NCBI GenBank assembly: GCA_973895155.1
Contig: OZ316895.1
Coordinates: 24,428,001 to 24,492,000, forward strand
DNA length: 64,000 nucleotides
Reading direction: 5' to 3'
Origin: Marsupella aquatica
Lineage: Eukaryota; Marchantiophyta
Shown: positions 1-9,060 of the stretch, in pieces
Layout: the number at the start of each line of letters is the position of its first letter
Position numbering within the stretch: position 1 is the first letter of the stretch
Program-made: the position numbers and the translations under genes
The notes under the pieces: generated by a model
What the model saw: the letters and a program-made list of their open reading frames with translations, nothing else
Told to the model about the DNA's origin: nothing
Databases searched by the model: none

Positions 1-68
1 ATGACCCGATGAAGGATCTATCCAGTATATGTGTGTAAAATGTTAATAGTAGTAGTAGAAGGTTAGCA

Positions 69-172
69 GCGTCCCATGCCGCTAAGCCGCGGAAACAGCC
101 TCGCCAAGCACGAAACCTGCGGGAATCGGCTTGAGCTGGGGGGTTTCTTGGGTTTAGGGAGCCATGGGACGC
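69..172. repeat. 104-bp GC-rich segment with 10-bp terminal inverted repeats
   Basis: The left end GCGTCCCATG (69-78) is the exact reverse complement of the right end CATGGGACGC (163-172). It marks the exact place where Copia RT homology stops. No convincing target duplication flanks it, so it may be a small non-autonomous element or a rearrangement junction. Confidence 0.4.
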
Positions 173-175
173 ACC

Positions 176-1070
176 ACAATTTTGCCTTGAGACTGTCAAC
201 CTCAAATTGATCTTTAGCCACAATTAGCATGTCATCCACATAGATCACCAGAATGATGAAACCAAATACATCATTCTTGACTGATTTTGTATACACACAA
301 GGATCATACACCATCATTGTAAAACCTTGAGCAAGCATGAAATCATCAAACCGCTTGTTCCACTATCTGGGAGACTGCTTCAATCCATACAAGGATTTGA
401 GCAATCTGCAAACTAAGTTCTCTTGGCCCTTCTTCATAAAGCCTAGTGGTTGTCTCATGAAGATCATCTCTTCCAAGTTGCCATAGAGAAAAGCAGTAAC
501 AACATCCATCTGATCCATCACCAGATTAAAAAACACAACAAGCTGACACAAGATCCGAATTGTGGAATACTTAGCCACCGGTGAAAAGACCTCACTGTAA
601 TCCACTCCTTTCTCCTGAGTGAACCCCTTGGCAACAAGCCTTGCCTTGTAGATCTTATCTCCACCCTCTGAAGGACTATCTTTCAACTTGTAAATCCACT
701 TGCTGTCCACCACTTATTGACCTCTTGGAAGCTCCACCAGCTCCCATGTCTTGTTGTCACTCAAAGATTGCAACTCCCTCTGCATTGCTGCATTCCACTC
801 ATGCTTATGCTCTGAAGCACAAGCCTCACTATACGAAGAAGGCTCTCCTTCTTCCAAGATCAAAGCCACATCATCTTCATCAGGTGCAATGTCAATATCA
901 TCTAGCTTAGATGAGTCTGCCCATTGACCATACCTGGTAGGAGCTCTAGTAGAACGACTGGAAGTTCTTCTAGTAGATGACTCAGGCTGATCTGTTGCTG
1001 CTGCTGGTTCAATTTGAGGTACCCCAGCAACAATTTGCTCCTCTTGTTCCATCACAGGAACCAGCTCCAA
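176..1070 (-). pseudogene. Copia pol: reverse transcriptase, truncated
   Basis: An acidic linker is followed by the RT core: WELVELP, SKWIYKLK, KARLVAKGFTQEKGVDY, FSPVAKYSTIR, DQMDVVTAFLYGNLEE and YGLKQSPR. The catalytic box is present as YVDDMLIVAK. Stops at 714-716 (TAA, after RGQ) and 363-365 (TAG, where CAG for Gln is expected before WNKRFD) inactivate it. Homology ends near 180, before RNase H. Confidence 0.9.
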
Positions 1071-1079
1071 GCCTGGAGC

Positions 1080-1674
1080 TTCTCCATCTCTCCTGTCATG
1101 AACTGCATCATGACTAATCTCCCCCTCAACCCGGTCCGGGATGGGAGATTTCCCCTTGTCAGTATGGGAGTCTTGAGAACTCTCCCCTTCCTTTGATGAT
1201 CTGGATTCTTAAAGGACACATCTCTACTGACAATTAGCTTACAGGTTATTGGATCCCATAACCTATAACCCTTCACACCTTTCTGATAACCAAGGAAAAT
1301 GCACTTCTTCGACTTGGACTCCAGCTTGGATCGAAGCTGGGAAGGTGTAAGCACATAAGCATCACATCCAAAAATCCTCAGATGTGAGTAATCTGCTGGA
1401 CGCCCGTACCTCATTTCAAATGGCGTCTTGAATCCAATAGAACTGGATGGAGAAAAATTTACCAAATAAGCTGCAGTGTTGACAGCTTCAGCCCAAAACT
1501 CATGTGGTAAGCATGATTGACTCAACATACTCCTCGAGCGGTCCAATAGTGTTCGGTTGAGTCTCTCAGAGACACCATTCTGTTGAGGAGTATAGCTTGT
1601 TGTGAGATGGCGGGTAATCCCCTGCTCCTTACAATACGTTCCAAATTCACCGGAACTGTATTCACTGCCGTTAT
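1080..1674 (-). pseudogene. Copia pol: second half of integrase
   Basis: Continues the integrase after the insertion: SYTPQQNGVSERLNRTLLD (with the catalytic Glu context), then FWAEAVNTAAYLVN and the C-terminal FGCDAYV ... KKCIFLGYQKGVKGYRLWDP block typical of Copia. The frame shifts close to 1060-1075. Confidence 0.88.
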
Positions 1675-1919
1675 CTCAGGGGGGTCACTATATGAAGGGT
1701 CATACATCACGTGCGACGGTTTGGGTCATTTATGACCCCCCTAAGTCACTTTCTAGAAAGTTGTACGGCACCAATCATGTGATGTCACGTATGCATTTTG
1801 CAATTAAACAACCCTATATTTCCATAGAAGACTTAATAAGTCTTCCGCCAAAACCATTTAAATGGCCCTATACTTCGTCGCACATGATATGCCACTTCCA
1901 TGGAAGTGACCCCCCCGAG
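1675..1919. mobile_element. 245-bp MITE-like foldback element inserted in Copia integrase
   Basis: The termini are inverted repeats: CTCAGGGGGGTCACT at the left and AGTGACCCCCCCGAG at the right. The match continues imperfectly inward to a shared ACGTGCGACG / CGTCGCACATG block. The target GCCGTTAT(C) is present on both sides (1667-1675 and 1920-1928), an 8-bp (hAT-like) or 9-bp (Mutator-like) duplication. Removing the element and one target copy restores the integrase RSDNGSEY reading. It has no coding capacity, so it would need an element elsewhere to move. Confidence 0.85.
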
Positions 1920-1929
1920 GCCGTTATCC

Positions 1930-2720
1930 GATCGAAGATATCTCACCTTATTACCAATCTGATTTTCAACTTGGGCTTTCCACTCCTTAAAAGTGGCAAA
2001 AACATCAGACTTATTGTGTAGAAAGTATATCCACACATACCTTGAGTAATCGTCAATGAACGTGACATAGTATAACCGTCCAGAATGTGAGGGAGTAGGG
2101 GCGAGACCCCACACATCACTATGTACATACTCAAGTACCTCCTTGCTGGTGTGAGTTCCAACTCCGAAGGGTTTTCTGTGCTGCTTCCCTAGCACACAGT
2201 GCTCACAAAATTCCAACTTACAAGATTGCAAATTAGAAAGTAATCCTTTCTTCTGAAGAATAACCAAACCTTTTTCACTCATGTGGCCCAAACGGAAGTG
2301 CCACAGCCGGGCCGTCTCCTCATGAGATAAGGTTACATTGGCTTCATCATAGACTACACTGCCCTCCATAACGTATAGATTGCAATATCTCTTTCCCTTC
2401 AATACAACTTTAGTACCAGTTAAAACCTGAAGGACACCATTAGCAGAACCCCACTGATGGCCATTTGCCTCTAAAACTCCAAGTGAAATGAGATTTTTCA
2501 TCATGCTGGGAATATGTCTCACATTCCTCAATGTTCTCACAGCACCATCAAACATCTGAAATCTTACAGATCCAAGTCCAACAACTTGACATGGGATTTC
2601 ATTTCCCATCAACACTGACCCGTTGGAAACCGTGTAAGAACTGAAACAATCTCTTCTAGAGCAAATGTGAAAGGTACATGCACTATCTAGAATCCAGTCA
2701 TCACTACCTGGATTTGACAC
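1930..2720 (-). pseudogene. Copia pol: protease and first half of integrase
   Basis: The protease region begins with DDWILDSACTFHI near the start of this piece, the plant Copia form of the aspartic protease site. The integrase zinc finger follows (HFRLGHMSEKGL with C-x2-C in CEHCVLGK). The core has HSDVWG (first catalytic Asp) and a conserved FIDDYSRYVWIYFL block. The reading frame reaches RSDNG, the second catalytic Asp region, where it is broken by an inserted element. Confidence 0.88.
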
Positions 2721-2744
2721 TACGTTGAGAGCATAACCTTGACA

Positions 2745-3794
2745 TCACAATATGTCATCATCATCGAGTAAATCTACCTCATGCGAGCTCGATGCTGCGT
2801 TCGCAGAGGCAGTAGGGACCTTTACTCGACAATCCCTTTTCATGTGGCCTGGCTTGCCACAATTCCAACATGCAAGAGGCTTCCTCTCTTGCAATTTTCC
2901 TCTGGATTTAGATCTCCCCCGTGATGTAGATCTAAACCTGTTCTGCCCATTCGTGCGCTGTGTTGCTCTTCCCCTATTCACATTGAGTGCAGTGCCAGAA
3001 GAAGATGTTATCTGTGATTGACCCAGCTTCTTCTGAGCATCATCAGACAGTAAAGAGCTTACCACCTCATTATACGAAATGGACTTCAGATCTCTGTACA
3101 AGAGCACCTGTTTCAAGCCCTGATATGACGGCGGTAAGGAGCTTAGCAGAAGCAAGGCCTTATCCTCATCTTCAACTCCTTTTCCCAGGTTTGACAGATC
3201 AACCGCTAGACTGTCAAACTCATCCAGGTGATCCTGCATCTTGCTCCCTTCCTTGAGCCTGAGGCTCATCAAGAGAGACTTCTTGTATAGCCGGTCTGAC
3301 GCATCTTCCCGGTAGTACTTCTCTCTTAGAGCCTTGAACAGTGACGCGCAATCCGCATAATCATCCAGCTGCTTGATGATGTGCGGCTTGAGATATAGCA
3401 TCACTGCATTGACAGCAATCACCTGCTCCTGTCTCCATTGCCTCACTAAAATCTCCTCCTCTCCATCATACTGCTCTCGCGATGAAAGCAGATGAGCTAA
3501 GCCCATGGCCCGTAGAACACCCTTCACTTGCTTCTCCCAGAGCAAGTAATCAGTACGACCATCGTACTTCTCCACCTCAAACTTCACTCCTCCAAATCTA
3601 GCCATCTCCCTCTTCTTCCCTACTACCGACAGCTCTGGTAGTAACACAGCTTCCTCCACTGCACGCCGCACCGGTGATCGTACCAGTGTTATAAGTTCCT
3701 CCTCAAACGGTAGCAGCTCTTCCTCAGACTCCGTCTGACTGTCGCGATCCTGAAGCTCCACCGACGCCAATTCTTCCAGTATCCTCTGAGTCAC
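2745..3794 (-). CDS. Copia gag polyprotein (retroelement, probably non-functional copy)
   Basis: The 349-residue open frame holds a Copia-type gag region (FEVEKYDGRTDYLLWEKQV near residues 72-90), and a basic Arg/Ser/Lys-rich stretch near 280-305. A CCHC zinc knuckle (CWNCGKPGHMKRDC, near residues 309-322) would bind RNA. A second methionine at MARFGGVKF fits the usual gag start better, so the first 60 or so acidic residues may be an extension or leader. The frame ends in TGA directly before, and in frame with, the protease region. Copia elements normally read gag and pol as one frame, so the stop is probably a mutation; regulated readthrough is less likely. Confidence 0.85.
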   Translation of the reverse strand: MTQRILEELASVELQDRDSQTESEEELLPFEEELITLVRSPVRRAVEEAVLLPELSVVGKKREMARFGGVKFEVEKYDGRTDYLLWEKQVKGVLRAMGLAHLLSSREQYDGEEEILVRQWRQEQVIAVNAVMLYLKPHIIKQLDDYADCASLFKALREKYYREDASDRLYKKSLLMSLRLKEGSKMQDHLDEFDSLAVDLSNLGKGVEDEDKALLLLSSLPPSYQGLKQVLLYRDLKSISYNEVVSSLLSDDAQKKLGQSQITSSSGTALNVNRGRATQRTNGQNRFRSTSRGRSKSRGKLQERKPLACWNCGKPGHMKRDCRVKVPTASANAASSSHEVDLLDDDDIL

Positions 3795-5282
3795 TCATAT
3801 GAAACAATCACGAAAAAACGTCTTTTTTTGAAACTTCTCATAAAACTCAAAACTCAACACCGCCGCGTAGCCCACGAAGCTAGAAGTCCAATACTGAAAT
3901 CCGAAATCAAATTCAAAATTCGACGGAAAAGTTATTCAAATTTCGGTCGGGGTGGGTAAAACCTTGGGAAACTCCCGCGTTTTGACCACCTCGGAGAATA
4001 ACCGAAATATCAAGTACAACCTGTCGTCGGAATTGCGATGTGATCGGTGCGCCGCGTTGCTAACTCCAGTGGCAACGTCTTCACCAAAAAAGAACCAAAA
4101 AAGTTACCGTGCGGCGGACAAAATCTTTGTGTGACGGTCAAAAAACAGCTCTCTGTTTTTCGGGAATATTCCCGCACAATCCAACAGGGCTCACAGGGGG
4201 CTGTTCCCCCTGTCGGAGCGGTTAAAACGGAGGGTCACAGGGCCCGGGATGAGGCACAACCAATGAGGAGGAGGAGAGAAAAAATAAATTAAAAAAAACA
4301 CACTCTAAAGGGGTCTTAAAGCCCCTGGCAAAGGCGCGCGTATTCGTGGCCAAAATTGCAAAAAACGTGAAAAAATGGGTTTAAAGGGGTCAAAACGCGC
4401 ATATTTTTACGTTTTTGGGCCGTATGTGGGCATTTTGGCTGTATTTGGGCCCAAAAAAGCACTTTTTCACGCTTAAAGGGGTGTGGGAGGCCGGTGTGCG
4501 CGCCGGGGCGTATGGCGAACCTGGTTTGTCGGGTATTGGGGCCGTATTGGGGCAAAAAATGCCCTAAATTAACCTTAAAAATGTGCCCAAAATGACACAA
4601 AGGCCGTGTTACAAACCTCAGCCGCCTCCGCTTTGGTTTCCAATGAGAAAATTGATGACCGCCGACATGAAAATGTTTCCGAATTGCACCGGCACGTCTG
4701 AAGCTCCACCAGAGAAAGAACTTCTGTTGCGTCGCCTTCACTCCGCGTCAAGTGCCAATCCCGGACTCAAAACGACCGTCTCGCCACGATCTCTCCGTTG
4801 AGCCTCAGCACTTTGCGTTTCTTCCTCCGAGTCAAGCGTCACGACGAGTAATCCGGTTCAGGGAAAAACAAGCACCATAGCTTGTCAAAAAACCAGAATG
4901 CCTCCTTCACTCGTCACGACGCACTCGTTCCGCAAACGTCAGCAAACTAGATACCAAAACGACCAGCACGCTCCAACCTTCACCTTGAACTATGATATGC
5001 GACGCCCCGCACACCGCACAACTCACACCGTTGAAGAAATGATCTCTGGTTTCTCCCCCGAAATACCGTCGAACACGAATAAACCCTGAACGATGCAAAC
5101 TTCAATTCCTCCGCACCACGGATACCGATCAGCGAGCTCTAACCACCGTTAGAATGCCCTCTCACTAACCTATCCGCTCAGCCACACACAATCGAGTTTC
5201 ATGCAACGAAACTTTGAATGTACCATCGACAATGAATGCTGGAAAAACCTGTCACGAAAAAACCTCGTCACCTCCCAGGCAT
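3795..5282 (-). other. Long untranslated leader of the Copia element
   Basis: There are 1.49 kb between primer site and gag, longer than usual for Copia. It includes low-complexity purine/pyrimidine tracts and one 141-codon open frame (4316-4741, minus) without recognisable motifs. I do not call that frame a gene. Confidence 0.5.
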
Positions 5283-5294
5283 GCTCTGATACCA
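5283..5294 (-). other. Primer binding site, initiator tRNA-Met type
   Basis: The minus strand reads TGGTATCAGAGC, the classical plant Copia primer site complementary to the 3' end of initiator tRNA-Met. It lies two bases inside the LTR end, as expected. Confidence 0.85.
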
Positions 5295-5296
5295 CT

Positions 5297-5640
5297 TGTT
5301 GAGCATAGACGACATTCGCAACGGCAAGCCCATGAACCATCCAACGCACAATAGTCAACACAGAGAGATACGTGGTTCACCTCCACATGAGGCTACGTCC
5401 ACGGGAACACACAAGAGCTTTACTGCACTCTAGGCCGACCGGCCATACCAAGCATCCACAGCACAAGCTCTCCCTATTTCTCAACTAGCTCCGTAACAAT
5501 GAGCCTAAGTTCCACCAGGGTCTGGCATCAGCCCTGGCTATATGCACAACAGCACTACCGCTAACCTTAGCTAGGTCCTAACCCGAGTTAGCCTAACTGT
5601 GGTTAGCGCAAGAGTCACAAGACTAGAGCAATATCTAACA
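5297..5640 (-). repeat. 5' LTR of the Copia element
   Basis: Read on the minus strand it starts TGTTAGATATTG at 5640 and ends CTCAACA at 5297, giving the TG...CA termini usual for LTRs. It is 344 bp long. It is placed by the primer binding site that begins two bases downstream. No second copy was found in the window, so the 3' boundary rests on the PBS and the terminal dinucleotides. Confidence 0.75.
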
Positions 5641-5645
5641 ATATT

Positions 5646-7500
5646 CATGACCATTCTGAATTTTAGATGGAAAGACTATGAGCATAAGTTGAGTGCATTT
5701 TGAGGTGTAACTCTTTGAGCAGTGTCAAAGCCACAATGAGGAAGTTTATGAGTGTAATTAGGGACAATCACATTTACACATATAAGCAAGTTTAGGGCAT
5801 CTCAGCTACACAAGAACAATCAGGCTTGCATCTCACATCTGTAGGGTGGGTTGCTGACATGCTGGATCAAACAATCCTGACTTAGAGCAGTTTAGAAGAA
5901 GATTTAATAAGAAAATTTGGCGAGGTCGAACAACATTCCTCTATGAAAGAATGTATTCAGAGAGAACCCAAGACAGTTTCTACTACATATCCAGGAAATA
6001 TAATAGCCCACCATCAGTTTTCTGGAACAACATTGGTACTACTCCCCCAGTTCTGTGACTGACATTTCTAGGATATGAAACCTAGGAAAATATCTATCAT
6101 TATTTCACACATACATAGGAAATGAACCTTATATATGCTTAGGGTTGGCCACACAATATCTAATAATTCTTCAAGATTAGTTGTGGCCAAGAACTTGACA
6201 AGCAACATCCAGGAAATATATAATTATAGACAAGGTCAACAGGCCAAGCAAGTGCCACTAAATGATTAAAGGAGGATTTGTCAGTAGAAGAAAGAGGCCC
6301 CAAAGTTGGACAAGAGTTTGAATAGAGGGTATAGTTTCTTGATCTCAATGGCACAGGGTCCCACTAGTAACTATGTAACTTGTGAAAGAATAAAAGCACA
6401 CAAGAATCCCACCCAAACCCTTGACTAAATTATCAAATATGTTAAGATATTATCGAACAGCATGATGTCACAGGGAAAGGGAACTAGTGTACAATGAACA
6501 TACAATGAACATTGACACAAAGATATGTGGTTTGTCCCATCTGGGTTACATCCACAGCTGTAATCATTATGCACTAACGCCCGACATCCACCATTGATAG
6601 CCTAGCAAGATACAAGTTGCTCTATGAATGTTTCTCTCCCCTTTCTATCCAATCTTCAACTCCTTAAGACTGATCTGTAGTATGAGCACAATGAAGTCTG
6701 GGGGGTTAACTTAGTTTATATTTTGGGGCACCATATGTGATCCTAACCTAACATAAATACACCTATTAAATTATAAACAGAAATTATTTCAGAATATTCA
6801 ATATGGATGACCTAATTTACTTTATAAAAGATATATGTTAACTAGAGGATATTTTATAGACTTGAGTTTATAGTATCTTTTTTTTTGTCTCCTACGCTTA
6901 AATTTTTTTTTAGCTAATTTCTATAAAAATACATATATTAGATTGCACTTGGTCAACCCCCCCCCCCCCCCCCCGAGAATGAAGTGCTCTCCAGGGTATA
7001 GGTCCTCTCCACTAGTCTAACCTCAACTTTCCTTAACCATCAGTGGCTAACATGACTGTGCTCTAGTTAAGTAACCTAAACAGGTGCTAGACTTAAGTAC
7101 CAACAAAAATATCTAGAAATAAAAGACCAAGGCTTGAAGATTTGATGAAAAAGGGCATTCACTAGATATATGATTATGAGCAATGAAGGAAATTCAAAAC
7201 TGAGAACCATCTGAATGTGCAATGAACTATAAACCAGGCTATCCTGAAATCAATGGCACAAGGGCGGCACAAGGGCCAGGGGCTTCCATATGCCCAAGTA
7301 AGCATATCTCAAAAAAGACACATGGAGTTTGAGGACATCCTTATGTAGCTGTCTACCTGAACTATGGAGGTACTATCTTGCCTTTTAGCATCACTGACTA
7401 TTACCGTGGACCTGGATGGACCAAAGAACATTTCACTCCAAAAAAAATGGGAGCCCTTATACAGAGGATAGTGACTATATGAGTAAAGAGTACCTTAGCC
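5646..7500. other. Intergenic, no supported gene
   Basis: I see no conserved protein in 5646-7500. A short stretch near 5870-6010 reads like a degraded polyprotein fragment but has stops and no diagnostic motif. A run of about 18 C lies near 6956-6974, and there are T-rich tracts near 6880-6915. Confidence 0.5.
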
Positions 7501-7501
7501 C

Positions 7502-7520
7502 AAGTTGTCATGATCCATCC
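7502..7520 (+). repeat. Left target-site duplication of the SINE
   Basis: This 19-bp sequence is identical to 7867-7885 on the other side of the element. Confidence 0.8.
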
Positions 7521-7866
7521 GAGTCATGATCCATCCGAGGCTTTGGTCAGTTGGCCAGAGGATGAGCCTAGAACCGAGAGGTCCCAGGTTCAATCCTCCC
7601 TCCACACATAAGGGGTGGTGGAGGGTATGTGTGTGTATGTGTGTGTCTGTGTGTGTGGGGTGTAGTGTTGGGAGTATTGATTATCTCCTCAGCCCTGGTT
7701 GCCCACTTTGGGTTCTGGTTTAATCCTCTCTCCCTCCTGGTCTGGGTCCTTGTCGGATCCCTGGGTATCGTCCCCTTGTGGCTGCTCTACATAGAAATGC
7801 ATGCTCCAAAGCAGGACGTCTATCCTCTGTTGGATGGGCCTGCTTGAATTTGGTTTTCAAGGCAAA
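7521..7866 (+). mobile_element. tRNA-derived SINE with 19-bp target duplication
   Basis: Near its 5' end the element has A-box-like TGGTCAGTTGGCCAGAGG and, about 45 bases later, B-box-like GGTTCAATCC: an internal RNA polymerase III promoter as in tRNA genes. A GT-rich microsatellite (7626-7662) and a non-tRNA body follow. It is flanked by AAGTTGTCATGATCCATCC at 7502-7520 and 7867-7885. The 3' tail matches a second place in the window near 56818-56862. The exact 5' boundary is blurred by a partial repeat of the target sequence. Confidence 0.72.
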
Positions 7867-7885
7867 AAGTTGTCATGATCCATCC
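7867..7885 (+). repeat. Right target-site duplication of the SINE
   Basis: This 19-bp sequence is identical to 7502-7520. Confidence 0.8.
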
Positions 7886-8321
7886 AAGGTCTTTGTGAAA
7901 CCTGTTTGTCCAAAATGACTTCCCTTTCATGCTATTCTTGTCCAAAAGATGCTCTTGCCAAGCTCAGTACAAGGTGAAATAGTAAATGCTCCAGGTGGAG
8001 TTAACTTTCCCCTCATAATATTGGGGTTTAAATTTTCAGTGGTGATAAAATTTGCTACATTTTATCGATCTGAAAAGTCCTTGCCACTTTTGACAAAATT
8101 GGCTAGGTTTTCTGTCTCCCAACAGCCAGTTTTCCACCTAGGTGACGGTGTTAGCCAGAATCTAAGGGTTATCGTTATATCTAGGGCAATCTGATGGTTA
8201 AAAATTAGTTAAGGCGTCTTCCCTCCTTCTTTGACCTGTACCCTCTCCAAAGTGATGTGTTGTCAAAACTAGTTTCAAAATATGAAGCATAATTATCCGG
8301 GATCTTGATGGTGGAATCTCT

Positions 8322-8530
8322 GACCTAGATGAGAATAGAGGTTAGAGGTCTCTCTCCTGGCTACCATTTCTACCAAATATGGAGGTGAGGACCTAGATGA
8401 GAATGGAGGTTAGAGGCCTCTCTCCTGGCTCCCATTCTACCAAATATGGAGATGAGGGTTGTCAGGATAGAGGCCTCTCTCCTGGCTGCCATTTCTACCA
8501 AATGTGGAAATCAGGGTTGTGAAAATGGAG
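8322..8530. repeat. Tandem repeat, about 68-bp unit, three copies
   Basis: GACCTAGATGAGAAT at 8322 recurs at 8390. The phrase GGCCTCTCTCCTGGCT is found in all three diverged units. No reading frame is conserved across units. Confidence 0.8.
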
Positions 8531-8709
8531 ACCGGCTAACATTTACTTAAGAATAGGCCCCATAGCCAGGAACATCCCTCCAAAATCAACCCCTCTATGG
8601 TCTTTTTAGAGACTAGGCCTTTTTAGAGGTTCGAGGATCATTTTGACTCTACACTCTACAGTGATACAGATGAAAATCACGATTCAAAACCAATGTCTGG
8701 TTTTGCCTC

Positions 8710-8711
<2 letters not shown>

Positions 8712-8753
<42 letters not shown>
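8712..8753. repeat. GA microsatellite
   Basis: About 20 uninterrupted GA dinucleotides. Confidence 0.95.
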
Positions 8754-8756
<3 letters not shown>

Positions 8757-8839
8757 TTGACATGCTAGAAATATTATCTGTTGCAAATGTAATTGTTTCC
8801 TTGCCTGAAATCATGTATAGTTTCTTGAGTAATACTGGA

Positions 8840-9060
8840 GTGTCGATGCAGTTTCAGGGAGCGATGTCACTGCGGATGCATATCGTACTCTGCTATAGGG
8901 AATTACGCTGAGGAACGAGTCTGGAACATAGATTCACAGAGGATGGGTACAAACAGCACATGCAAGTGAATCCCCTGGGTCAAGTACTGCTTTCGATATT
9001 GCTGCTTCCATCTCTAGTTCGGGGTGCCTCAGCTCGGATCATCAATGTGGCCTCTATAGT
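8840..9060 (+). pseudogene. Short-chain dehydrogenase fragment (FEY/retinol-dehydrogenase-like)
   Basis: One frame encodes FTEDGYKQHMQVNPLGQ followed by LLSILLLPSLVRGASARII and NVASI. This is the NAG-downstream helix and the beta-5 strand of the classical SDR fold, as in plant SDRs of the FOREVER YOUNG and WWOX-like type (normally DGYExHMQVNHLxxxLL...SRIINV). Immediately upstream the same frame reads MHIVL where PLHVLINNAG is expected. The NNAG motif is gone and a TGA interrupts at about 8909-8911. Homology ends after INVASI at a possible GTCAGT donor; no YxxxK exon was found in the next 1.5 kb. It could be an old pseudogene or one decayed exon. Confidence 0.65.

Larger units (their letters stand above)
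173..5640 (-). mobile_element. Ty1/Copia LTR retrotransposon, degenerate and 3'-truncated
   Basis: On the minus strand the order is 5' LTR (5640-5297), primer binding site (5294-5283), long leader, gag (3794-2745), protease and integrase (2720 to about 1080), then reverse transcriptase (about 1070 to 180). Protease-integrase-RT order defines Copia. The copy is dead: there is a TGA between gag and pol (2745-2747), a frameshift near 1060, a TAA at 714-716 and a TAG at 363-365, and a 245-bp element sits in the integrase. RT breaks off after the YVDD motif near 180; RNase H and the 3' LTR are not seen. The bases just outside the LTR (5641-5645, ATATT) could be a target duplication but the partner end is missing. 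Confidence 0.93.

Noticed and set aside
4316-4741. 141-codon minus-strand frame in the Copia leader
   Set aside because: Composition is biased, no motif is present, and it sits in an untranslated leader, so I do not treat it as a gene.
5870-6010. Possible retroelement gag fragment
   Set aside because: The short readable stretch lacks diagnostic motifs and is interrupted by stops, so support is insufficient.
7530-7600. Functional tRNA gene
   Set aside because: A and B boxes are present, but I see no good acceptor stem or cloverleaf; target duplications identify it as a SINE.
8712-8753. GA run as part of a coding exon
   Set aside because: It is a simple microsatellite; the Arg-Glu frame across it is meaningless.
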